Shown: one piece after another, positions 1-40,194 of the stretch
Layout of the letters: each line of letters starts with the position of its first letter
How positions within the stretch are numbered: the first letter of the stretch is position 1
From: Mastigias papua
Lineage: Eukaryota; Cnidaria; Scyphozoa; Rhizostomeae; Mastigiidae
Assembly: GCA_964019165.1 (NCBI GenBank)
Contig: OZ025268.1
Span: 21,076,274-21,140,273 of the forward strand
Direction: 5' to 3'
Length of the DNA: 64,000 nucleotides
The notes under the pieces: generated by a model
Databases searched by the model: none
The model's input: the letters and a program-made list of their open reading frames with translations, nothing else
Told to the model about the DNA's origin: nothing
Position numbers and translations under genes: made by a program

Positions 1-686
1 AGATCGTATGTAAGCTGTAAAATATGATATACTCATTTTCCATTGATGAAGCGTCACGGGCGAATGATTCCTGAAATGTAAATGGATAATTCATCACTTT
101 CTTCGCCAAGTATCATTATTCTTTTTATCAAATTTATGACTACTATTACTTTCATTATCATTTGTATGAAGATTAAAAACAAGTAACTAACTAAATAACT
201 ATTATATAACTATATATATAAGTAACTACTTCTTTCGTAATCAATAATTGTACAAACATCGAACCAACTTTTTTAAGTCTTAAAGGGCCTATACAAATTT
301 TGTACAGTTATGTGACCATATATATAAATAGATATACATATGCTTATATTTCTATGCACAGTTATACATATAAATATATATAAATCCATATGTGTATATT
401 TATTTATATTTAAATTTAACTTTAATTTAATTTAATTTAATTTTGTCTTGTAGCTTTGTAAAGGAGACCTGGTTTAAACTCTTTTTTTTCACAAAAAAGT
501 AACCAAATCCTGAAACTTTCCGCACTTGAAACTTTCCAATCCGCACAATCATTGTTTCTTTTAACGAGCTGCTCTAAAATATCATAACTTTCGTTTTGAA
601 TTATTTTTGAAAAGTAGACAGTGCAGTTCAATGGTGAAGTATTTTCATACTTATTTGCTTAACAATGCATTAAAGAAGATTCTCAC

Positions 687-2572
687 TTTCAATTTAACTA
701 TTGCTTCATTAAATTCTTCCTTTGCAGCTGTAGCTTCCAGCAGTGTTCTGTCATTTTTTGAGTGCAGGTTTAATAAATCTTCTTGAAGCTGCAAATTTTC
801 TTTCTCCAACTTTCCAATCTTTTGGAAAAAGATAGATAATAAGATAATCAGATGCTACTTTCAAGAGACTTTTTTTATAAAATTATGAGTATCATTCACA
901 TACATTCAGCTATCGTATTCATATTTATATAGCAATACATTCTGGCATTATCCATTTTTGAAACTCAAACTATTTTGTTTGCTTTTCGCAAAGAATTAAA
1001 AAAATGTAAAATATTATGATAATGATATACCTAACTTACTAAGCCGCAGTTAACTTCAGAAAAACTTGATTTGAATAGGAATAGAGCATGGCAGCTTGTA
1101 ATATTAACTAAATAACTGCTTCCGTAAGTATATTATATCATTAGACATGACGCTAATGGCGCATTGCAATGCTATGATAAATATTTAAAACTCCTTTTAA
1201 TAACCTTGAGTCATACATCAATAGAAGAAGTTGCACTCTGAAAAGTATTGAAACAAAAAAATGTGAAGCATTATCTTACAATGCTCTTTAGTCTTATATT
1301 TTCATCTTGATACCTTTCTACCTGGAACTGCATCATGTGATTCTCAACTTCATATTTACTTCTATCTAGTATTCTTTTATTTGCAAGTTGTCTTTCGCTC
1401 TCTTTCACTTCGATCGCTTTTAATAGTTCACCTAAATCGATGAGAAAATAACGAGGTCCATTTGCTCGCAATGCAAATGTAATTCAAATTGCAAATCTCG
1501 TAATGGTGTTTGTATACCATATTGGTGTCGAAGAGAAACTTAAATTTTCAGATCAATAAAGCCCAATTTACACGGAACTTTTCAACCCGGATTGAACCCG
1601 GGTTACGTTAACCTGGGTTAAACTCTGTGTGATTTACACGGCGAATTAGCTGTTCATCGTGTAAAGTAGAACTGGGGTAAACTCGTATTTCCATGATGCA
1701 ATATGCACACTTTCACTTACAGTGAGGCATTGAATCGAATCATACCGATGAGAAAGCACTGGAATTTGGCGCCTTTCTTTTACCACGCATACGTAATGAT
1801 TCAATCAAACCCGGGTTCAACCCAAGTTCACTTTACAAGATACTTAACCCAGGTTCATCCCACCTCCTGAGGAGAAATTTCTTATCCCAAGAGTCAACCC
1901 GGGGTAGCTCGCTTTACACGACAAAAAATTAACCTGGGTCAGCGTTAACCTGGGTTGAAAAATTGTCTTGCAAAGTGGGCTTAACTCCTATAAATATATC
2001 TGCTAGAAAATCGAACTGCTTAAATAGAAAGATATTTTATCAGATATTTATATACCTAGTTGTTCATAACATGTTACTACTTTTAAAGCATTAATACCTT
2101 CAAATGATTTAGTTATCTCTTGTATTTCTTGGTCATGGCTTAGTTTCTGGGCTTCCAATTGTTTTTCTAGGAAAGAGATCCGTTCATTGTTTACAATTGT
2201 ATTTTCCCATCTCGATTTCGAGTTTCTTGTTGCTCGAAGTCCTAGTTCATAAGTATCTTCATTATCTGTATCTGTATCTTTTCCCTTGATCTGAAAATCA
2301 TTCCTGGTGTCAGCAACTTTTTCTTTTCTTTCATCGCTCGATAATACAGACGCCAAATGCTCGTTTGTAACATGTCGAGTCTCTTGTTTCGGTTCAACAT
2401 TTTCTCCTATGAATTTCATAAACCTCTCTTGCTCATCGCCAACCTGATATTCTTTCAATTTATTTGAAATGAGTTCCTTATAGTAGTTATCTTTTAAATC
2501 TCCTTGCTCATTTGATGTATTTTGATCTCGTTCATTCCTGTAATTGTTATTTCTATCTTTGAATGTTGTCAT
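687..2572 (-). CDS. Coiled-coil protein of unknown identity, 5' part (gene runs off left edge)
   Basis: I do not recognise this protein. Three minus-strand exons fit by phase: 2572-2056 (starts at ATG 2572, ends in phase 1 before gtatat), 1431-1280 (acceptor gatttag, donor gtaaga) and 818-687 (acceptor ccaaaag, donor gtgaga). Together they give about 267 residues, rich in Glu, Lys, Asn and Gln. The first about 140 residues are polar and low in hydrophobics. From the end of exon 1 onward there are heptad-like stretches (ERISFLEKQLEAQKLSHDQE; ENLQLQEDLLNLHSKN), so a long coiled coil is likely. No signal peptide, membrane segment or catalytic motif is visible. A further exon near 573-525 is possible but not convincing. 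Intron 1 carries a Harbinger-like MITE. The gene lies back to back with RECK, about 4.9 kb away. It could be a centrosomal, golgin or cytoskeletal coiled-coil protein; the sequence does not decide. Confidence 0.6.
1560..1981. mobile_element. PIF/Harbinger-like MITE with TAA target duplications
   Basis: The element begins AGCCCAATTTACACGGAACT and its other end, read inward on the opposite strand, begins AGCCCACTTTGCAAGACAAT. These are imperfect terminal inverted repeats. TAA flanks both sides (1557-1559 and 1982-1984), matching the three-base TWA duplication known for PIF/Harbinger elements. The interior repeats AACCCGGGTT / AACCTGGGTT variants many times in both orientations. There is no ORF. 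It lies in intron 1 of the coiled-coil gene. Confidence 0.72.
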
Positions 2573-5500
2573 TTTCTCCTCTCTTTTGTGTAATGTGTTT
2601 CAATTCTTTGACGTATTCGATGTCATATGATATATCCAGCTATGAAGCATAGTCATATCAAATTCACTAACAATCCCTTTTCATCAGTCTCAGTATTTCA
2701 TTACTACATTCATCAGACACATCTCATTTTTGTTCATTTTGAATATTTTTTATTATTTCTTCCTCGTTTTTCAAGTACAAAACTGTTTCACTCAGGGTTT
2801 CATCAAAATCTGTCCCTATGGAAAAAATCCGTATCAATTGTAATCAAAATGATTCATATGCAAGAGTTATCGAAAGCAAACTCTTAAATACGAACGGCAA
2901 GTTCCTTGTAAATGGATTATTTCACCACGAATGATCGTTTGGAAGCGAAGCCCAACTACCGGGTGGGTCCTGGGGATCTAGATCCATGCACTTTTCCTCA
3001 AAAAATATAAGTGCCCAATGTCTACCCTGCTAATAATATTTTTGCACATGAAAGTAGCAAGTCCTGAAACTTCGTGTACGATTTCTTTTGTTCCTAGATC
3101 TGACAAATGTTATTTCAAGATAGATACATTCTGTTTAGACATTGCTCAGTGTGCCCTTTTTGTTGTCTAGATCCCGTCCCCCCCCAAAATTCCTAGCTGC
3201 TTGCCTGGTTTGTCTTAGAATATTAAACGAACGATAAAGAATGAAAATATAAACCTTACAATGTAGAGTTGGACATTTGCCAAATAAGGCAGTAGCAGAT
3301 TTTAGTGGACTAACCTACTTCACGGGTCATTTGCTCCCCTTGCTCTTCCTAAGGGGGCACTACCTCTACTCGATAAAGTTACTAACCTGAGAGAGCTCTT
3401 CCTTTAAGAAACTCCCTGCATATAAAGCCCTTACGATTTTAGAATAAATTCGTATCAAGTGGCAAAAGTCCCCATTAATTTTCAGATATGATATTAAGAA
3501 AGCCATTTTCTGGCTTTTTACGCACAAAATGGGATCCAAGCGAACAGAGAGGTACTAAAATTTTTTTATTTGCAGATTCGTGTTCAGTGTAACAATTTGC
3601 AACAACTGAAGCAACAACTTGCAACAATTGAAACAATAGCTTGCTTCAGAATAGCCAATAGCAAATAGGGTTTAGTAGCATTTTGAACTCCTATGCTTGC
3701 GTAATTCGCATTGCCGAAATCGCAAGCCAATTACGAATTGCGAATGGTGAATTGTGAAATGCGAATTGTTAATGAAGTAGAAATGGATGGGACTTGACAT
3801 GGATCGTTCATAAAAACATCCAAAAGAAAAAGGTCGCTTTTGAGAATTTGCAGAATTGCGATAAATCCTATAACATGTCCTACGATGCTGTGGGTGCACT
3901 TTATGGCACCTGCTACTGGTGTGCTACAGGTTGCAATATTTGACATAGAGGATCACATGAAACAACTGTATGTTAGAATTACTCGGGATCAACAGTATCT
4001 TTAACTGAAACAAGAAATATTAGCAATGCAGTACTAAGTTGCGCCCTCAGATTGAATCCTTTCTTTGTAGCATATTTTAGTGCGGTCAATCAAAAGTACT
4101 TGTCGAAAAAGGATTTTGCTATGAAACTTCGAAGCTTCTACATCTTGCAATAAATTGGTGCACATTACTAAACTGACTTAGAATAAATGTGATTCTATCG
4201 ATAATGCAATTGCTTATTTAAATTCTTCTTTTGTAGTATGCAAACTCACCTGATAAGCCGTCTGTAAGTGGATGATTTTAGTCAAGCTATGTCAGCAAAG
4301 CGAAATCAGATGCATTTGTTTCGTGATTGAAGCGAACAGTGATTACCAGAGAGCGAAAAGCGTCTCATGAAATCAACTAGCATAAAAAGCAACACAAATA
4401 TCCATGGCAACCCTACCCTCATATGATTTACATTTTCAAAGATCTCAAAAGTCTTTTGTTTCTCAATAATAATGTCCCTGATTTCTTTGCTAATGTGATA
4501 CGGGCAATGCACTGATTAAACTTCTTTGCAATTTTTATTTGTTTTTATTAGCTTCTTAATATAATACTTTAACTCTTCAAAGGATGCGACTGCCTATCAA
4601 TAGGAGGGTAAACATTGCAGAATCAAACTCATGTAGGGTGGTTTTGTCCTGGGAGTTACTCCCTAAATGTCTATGATAAAGTTCATGCCAACATTTGGGA
4701 CGGACGATGTATAAAACACAATGTTTAGAGCTTGCGAATTTTTAACCATGAGTACTAACCTTATACGAATTCATTAAACAAATCCATATCCTCCTTGGGT
4801 TATGAAATCCTTAATCCACGTCTTGAGGAAATGTCGATAGTTCACTTGAATGCCAGATTTGTTGTCTAAACTCCCTTAACATTTCATAGTTCCGCTAAAG
4901 TTCGGTACCTGTAATAGTTTTCAATTAATTTGGTGCACGCTAGACGTGTGGCAGAACAGTGCTTGTCTGGTCAGTTTGAAACTAAAGTAGAAAATGTACG
5001 GCATTTGGTTACTTTGAGATACTAAAGTATCTGTTGAAAATTCGTCCTGGAAATGCACTTTCCACCATCTAGTTAGCCATGGCTCCCTTCCTCACGGCCA
5101 ACCGTTGCTGCACTCACTGGTCTGGTCGGCTGCACATCATTAAGACAGTACTCTATGCAAGGCTAGTGGATAGTAGAGGTTCCACTGGGGCACTGGACTG
5201 ACACGCCCACGCCAAATCTCTCTAGGATCCATTTTCTAATTCTTCCAAATTCCACGAGAAAAAGCTGGGGTTAGGATGGGGGACTTTCTAGCAAGATTCA
5301 GTTCTTTATTATTTTATACCGCTTCTCATTATGACACTGTTGTCACTTCTTTTATTGTAACATGTTGTATTGAAGGGTGTGGCTCCACAGAGGTGGTCCT
5401 TTAAAAGAATGACCAGCTGAGCTCCCATCTTTTGCCTGGCACCACTCTGGACACGGACACATTATGCTGAACTTGACAGGTCCGAGAAAACTATAGTTGT

Positions 5501-5573
5501 GATAAAAGCTATTTTCCAGTATATTGAAAACAATACTGCAGCTTAGGTTATGTGGTTGTGTTTTGCGTTCAAC
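2573..5573. other. Intergenic DNA with no supported gene
   Basis: Short ORFs here do not resemble a known family and are not bounded by convincing splice sites. The stretch holds the upstream region of the coiled-coil gene, a short poly-C run near 3179-3186, and AATTGCGAAT-type short repeats near 3690-3780. I see nothing else. Confidence 0.5.
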
Positions 5574-5913
5574 CATGGGGTCATTCAATTAGTACGTACG
5601 CTCTAAATTGGCTAAAATTTGACCCCCCCTCCCCCCTCGTACGCACACGTACGCTTGATACTCACCCCCCCTTTTGCGTACGTACTCTTGGTTGTCGACC
5701 CCCCCCCCCCATCTCTAAAAAAGGTTTCTAGGCATCTGAAACCACGGAGAAAGACTTTTCAAGCTTTCACGAGACATTAAAATGATCACTTCAAATGTAT
5801 TTCATGAAAAATCTATAATACTGTTCAAACAAATGGCCACGTAGGGTATAATATGGCGCCACAATGGCCTGGTAGGTAGACGGAACCCGAGAGGGCTAGG
5901 TAATAGGGGGCTG

Positions 5914-6605
5914 AAATGGAAGGATCAATATAAATCACTGATAGGAAAGTTAGCAGGTGGTTTATCATCTTTAAAAAAACTTAAAGATGTTCTTCCACAA
6001 TCAAAATTATGTGATGTATATCACGCTCTCTTTGAGAGTCACCTACGCTACGGAAACGTAGTATGGGGTAGCATCTCTTCATCTGAACTCCAAGCACTTC
6101 AACGTCTCCAAAACAGAGCCTTATCAATTATGGAGCGCGCAAGATTTAAGGACCCGTGGCCTAAAAAATGGTTAAGCGTTAAGAATCTTATTCGCTTTGA
6201 TCGCTGTGTTATGGTATATAAGATTGTAAACAAACAATGCCCTGAAAGCCTGTGGAATATGTTCCAACAGAGATGCTCTATATCACATTATAATACGAGG
6301 AATTATAGGGATCTCCATATTCCCAATCTAAACCTTGAATTCACTAAAAAAGGGTTTCATTACTCGGGCATTAAGGTTTGGAACGATATTCCAGTTAATA
6401 TCAGAGAACTGTCATCCCTGCACCTATTTAAAATTCATCTGAAAAGGCATTTGATGAGCCTTGATAATTAATTCAAGCCCCCTCAAGAACGACTCCCTGG
6501 AAGATCAGATTAATTAATTAATATTTTATATTCTTAGTTTTAGATTTTTACGTTGTATTTTACTGAAGGGATATCGTTGTTTGAATGAATTATATATATA
6601 TATAC
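5914..6605 (+). mobile_element. 5'-truncated non-LTR retrotransposon: reverse transcriptase C-terminus
   Basis: An open frame from 5914 to the stop at 6469-6471 encodes the typical C-terminal part of a jockey/CR1-type ORF2. It contains HALFESHLRYGNVVWG, then LQRLQNRALSIM, then HYSGIKVWNDIPVNIRELSS. It lacks the endonuclease and the catalytic reverse-transcriptase motifs, so it is a dead 5'-truncated copy. A TA-repeat tail follows near 6593-6605. It lies inside the inverted-repeat element at 5577-7016. Confidence 0.75.
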
Positions 6606-6737
6606 ATAACTCATCGCATGTTTCCTATCTGGCACGCTAGAAAACGGCGAAAAACTGGGTGTTCAGCCTTGTAAATGCCACTAGTAAATACCGCTATTAT
6701 AATGGGAAAAATATCGCTAGGTTTCAGTTTAGTCAAA

Positions 6738-6800
6738 ATTCCTAGGGGCCACATTGTCGGATTCGGCCTGCGGGCCGTATGTTTGACACCCCTGTACTAG
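6738..6800 (-). mobile_element. hAT-type transposon end fragment
   Basis: Read on the minus strand, this begins CAGGGGTGTCAAACATACGG and continues into a GGCCCGCAGGCC core. That is the widespread hAT/Charlie-like terminus pattern. Only one end is recognisable. Confidence 0.5.
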
Positions 6801-7016
6801 AAGTAATTTCAACTGAATACGTACTTCATTAATTAATTGTTTGTGAAGGGTCCTTTGCAAATGGAAATATTGCAGGATGTATGGAAAAAGCTGATAATTT
6901 TTTGCTTTGCGTACGTACTTCATGTGTCAACCCCCCCTCCCCCCTTGTACGCATTCGTACGCATTTGCTTGACCCCCCCTCCCCCCTTCGTGCGTACGTA
7001 CTAAATGAATGACCCC

Positions 7017-7495
7017 CATAGGCTTTGTTATTGACACGTGTACGCTGTGTTGACAAGTGATCACTACAGCCATCGTAGATCTAAAATTTTTACGGAGGAC
7101 TCCCTCGGTGCTTGTTGTCGTGTGACCTTTAGTGCACTTATTTCCTTATATTCAGTCTGGCCCCCAATTGTCGGGCTGCTGTTGGAATGCCCTGCATGGA
7201 GACTGTTTCAGTGGTGGTGGATTGAAATAATCAAATGTAATGACAAGAGGCGGAGCTAACAGGTAAAGCTCATATTTGTATTTTACAGACAAAAGACAGG
7301 ACAAATGGAAGATCACATCTCAGCGGGAGTTCATAATTTGACACAACAGCGAACGATTATCGTGTACGTTGCGGAAAACTCTAAAACACGAAGTCTGTTA
7401 TGAATGATGAAAAAACACATGGGCTGTAGTGTTTTACACGCTATCTACATGGGCTAGATTTTACATTATCTGATTGTTTGGTAACAGAAGACATA
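7017..7495. other. Upstream region of RECK, no gene seen
   Basis: About 480 bp between the composite element and the RECK start codon. It presumably contains the RECK promoter and 5' UTR. I see no clear TATA box or other assignable motif. Confidence 0.4.
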
Positions 7496-25685
<18,190 letters not shown>

Positions 25686-25701
25686 ATGGATATGATTGGT
25701 G

Positions 25702-25707
25702 AATAAA
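25702..25707 (+). terminator. RECK polyadenylation signal AATAAA
   Basis: AATAAA lies 17 nt after the RECK stop codon; another AATAAA follows at about 25717. The 3' UTR would be very short. Confidence 0.6.
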
Positions 25708-27258
25708 GATATGATTAATAAAGCACTGGTTCACGAATATGAGAGCTTGAAATGAATGCCACGTGCTTTCTACTTATTGGAACGAGATTCAATGCAAAGT
25801 GGAGTGAGGCTGGTGCTGCTGTGATAGGCAAACACGAAATTTTGATTAGAAGGCTGGTTTTTGGAAGAAATGCGGACAATGCACTAAACAAACAAGTAAT
25901 ATGGAGATGAAAGGAAAGTACGTTGTACAAAGGATCGAGTTCTTTATGAGGACTGAAGGTAACTAAAGGAAACAATTTACACTTAGCAGAGAATTCATAA
26001 TGACTAATTTAAATCTCTTTATCATTAACATCCACGTTCAAAATAAGCACGTGAAAGCGAATAAAGACAGAAGCTGTATAAAACAACACCTTGCTTTTAT
26101 ACTCCAAACGATATCAGTTTGTTTAGAGATAATTTATGTCATATAAAACTGATGTAGACAGAGAATATAAAATTATTGAGAATATATTCAAAAATCAATT
26201 CAGAACATGTAAAGCACTATTTGCAAATACTACTGTATTGATTCGTCATGTTTAGAAAATGTCATTTGGCCTTAAATCAGGGGAGTCAAACTCATCTTCA
26301 ACGAGGACCACATCAGTCTTACGGTTGGCCTAAAAAGGTCACATGAACAGAAACTACGCCTTACTATAATGTTATGTAACTGCTTCTGTATTACTAAGTA
26401 TTCAAGTCTACGAGGAGGGGGGCGATGACAGAACGAACATATTACAAGCATTATTTTACAAAACAATGAGCTAATGCTGCCTGTCCTGGAACATATACAA
26501 GTAGAGCCGTGCTCATGCTTAGATGCTCTTGCACAAATCCTCATTCATAGATCATGTTGCACATCATCATGGCATATCAGAATCATGCAGAATCATGCAC
26601 AAGCCCGCGTGCCCTGAGATTGACACATGTGCCTTAAGTGAACTGGTTTTTTGTCCCACCTTTTATAGCTTTCAATATCGATTATCATTTAAGCAACAAA
26701 CTAAACGAGAATCTCTTCAAAATAATATTTTTCAGGGCAAACCTCGTTTAAGTCTACTGGTTACGGTCACTACGAGACGCATACTGGGGTAGCCTTCCAT
26801 TGAACTTACTTTTGTAAACTAAGAAACCAGCTCGTAATTTATTTGCTTGTGATGTAATGTCATTACAACAATCTAAGCCCTTCCTGAATACAAAATTTCA
26901 ACGTTAATAAAAGATGTCGATGACACGGTCGAGTATTTCCTAGGCGCTCAATAAAGTAAAATTCTCAGTTCTATAACTCTTATTTCAAAAAGAACGTATG
27001 CGTGTATATGAATGAGGGATGGATTACTTATTTCAAAGTGAAAAGTAGAGCCTACAAATACAGGTCGGGTGTTGGCCTTTTTCACTCGGTTATTATTACT
27101 ATTATTTCAAAATCACAACATTTACAACACAGTGGTAAACTGCAATTTGCAGTTTTAGCATAATTTTAAGAAATCAACTGGAAGGAGATGAATTTGAAAT
27201 GTGTTATCCCAACGGCATTTCATTGACTCTATTAGCTAACATAGCAAAAGAGCTACCT
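25708..27258. other. Convergent intergenic region RECK/STARD3
   Basis: No gene seen. It contains a hAT-like terminus near 26278-26345 (CAGGGGAGTCAAACTCATCT on the plus strand) and a candidate STARD3 polyadenylation signal on the minus strand at 26843-26838. The short ORFs here lack homology signals and are ignored. Confidence 0.5.
26838..26843 (-). terminator. Candidate STARD3 polyadenylation signal
   Basis: AATAAA on the minus strand, about 416 nt beyond the STARD3 stop. It is the first such hexamer I see downstream. Confidence 0.35.
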
Positions 27259-36856
<9,598 letters not shown>

Positions 36857-37145
36857 AGCATCTTCCTAGATACGAAACAAATGAACTAAGGATAGCCCAT
36901 CAATGCACATTCCACCATCATGTTAACTATAATGTATAAGTTTCAACAACAGGGAAGTTACTTGAGTGAATCCCTTTTAATCGTTAGTATGCATCGTCTT
37001 GTGATAAAGCGATACATAAGCCTCGTATATTGTCTGTCCCAATATTGAAAGGGAGGCGGTTTTAGTTGCACTTCTTCGCGCCAATGTATAGGCTTTTGCG
37101 GGACGTTCTGTACAGTATAAACAACATACATACAATACTGACAGA
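36857..37145. promoter_or_regulatory. Putative bidirectional promoter STARD3 / DNAJC9
   Basis: 289 bp separate the two start codons, which point away from each other. TTCGCGCC at 37075-37082 (E2F-like) directly abuts CCAAT at 37081-37085. These are sequence matches only. Confidence 0.55.
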
Positions 37146-39125
<1,980 letters not shown>

Positions 39126-39492
39126 ACAAATTTGTGTCAATGTAGGCATTGAGTGTAATTCATTGCCAACATTTTCACTGAAGAATTGAACTGCAGAGTT
39201 TACCCTAAAAGTTCATCAATATGCATGATACAGTAATGTTCTGTTTATTCTATTAATAAGTTATTATCATAAGATAATCTCAATTTTCATAATGGAGTAC
39301 TTTTGTTTCAATTTCATTGATGGTGCCCTTCTATTCAAGCATGCAGTATCATCTGTCATAGCATCTGAGATTATGCATCAATTTACCATGTGATCCTAAT
39401 CATTAAGTACAATTTATTCAGGGCTTTTACAAACTGATTGTAATAAGGAATCATGTCTGTCAGGGTAGTATACAGCCTTTTATCAACAAATA

Positions 39493-39697
39493 CCACTGAA
39501 CCATATTAATATGGCCACCAACAGGACACCAAAAATTAGCTGTATTAATGGAGTGGCAGTACTAATGGGGTGGCAGCATTGTATGAGACTATGTATGACT
39601 GGTTTTCAAGGCCATACAGAAGTGACTGTATTGACAAGGTGGCCATATTAACGGGGTGGCCATATCAATGCAGTGACCATAAGGTGGGGCTCCACTG
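39493..39697. mobile_element. pogo/Tc1-like MITE with internal subrepeats
   Basis: The right end read inward is CAGTGGAGCCCCACCTTATG; the left end is a diverged counterpart (CCACTGAACCATATTAATAT). TA flanks both sides (39491-39492, 39698-39699). Inside are about five units related to ATTAACGGGGTGGCCAT. No ORF. Confidence 0.5.
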
Positions 39698-40194
39698 TAG
39701 CACCAAAAGCATTTTTTGAATGAATTGCATTGTCTTTATTCACTTTTTTTGCCTGTTTGTACTTTTTTATTGCCTTTCAAAGCAACTTCTTATTGTTCTC
39801 AAAGAGTTTGGTAACTGAGTTAGAGTAATGCCTGTTCTATATCTTCAGTGTTGTATCTCTAAGAGCTTTTTTGTAGCACAAATTAAATGTGGTCAAATGG
39901 TGAGTCAGATAGTAGTATCTCCAAATGTGATTATATATTTTTTATAAAGTCTTCTGTAGTCAATTGATACAAAAACCAAAAAAATAAATTGGATGACATA
40001 TCCCTCAATATCTCAGTGAATTAGTTTGTATGATATTGAATCGGAAAGTTAGAATATCCTGAGGCACTTAAATGACTACGATAATGATGCAATACGTGTG
40101 TTTGGCCTTATTGCTATCAAGACAGTTTATGGCTTGGTATCAAAGGAACTTACTAGCATTTTATTACTAATTTCTTTAAGATTATACTTTTTAA

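Larger units (their letters stand above)
5577..7016. mobile_element. Composite 1.44-kb element with GGGGTCATTC...GTACGTACGC inverted ends
   Basis: The left end (GGGGTCATTCAATTAGTACG) is matched in inverse by the right end at 6992-7016. CAT lies immediately outside both ends (5574-5576, 7017-7019), a possible 3-bp target duplication. Each end continues into a C-rich block (tgacccccc...ccctcgtacgca) followed by more GTACGTACG palindromes. The interior contains a 5'-truncated non-LTR retrotransposon and a hAT-type end, so it is either a DNA transposon hit by later insertions or a larger fold-back element. No transposase ORF is visible. Confidence 0.55.

Noticed and set aside
3690..3780. AATTGCGAAT-type repeated words as a CRISPR-like or iteron array
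   Set aside because: Irregular spacing, diverged copies and eukaryotic context; simple low-complexity sequence is more likely.
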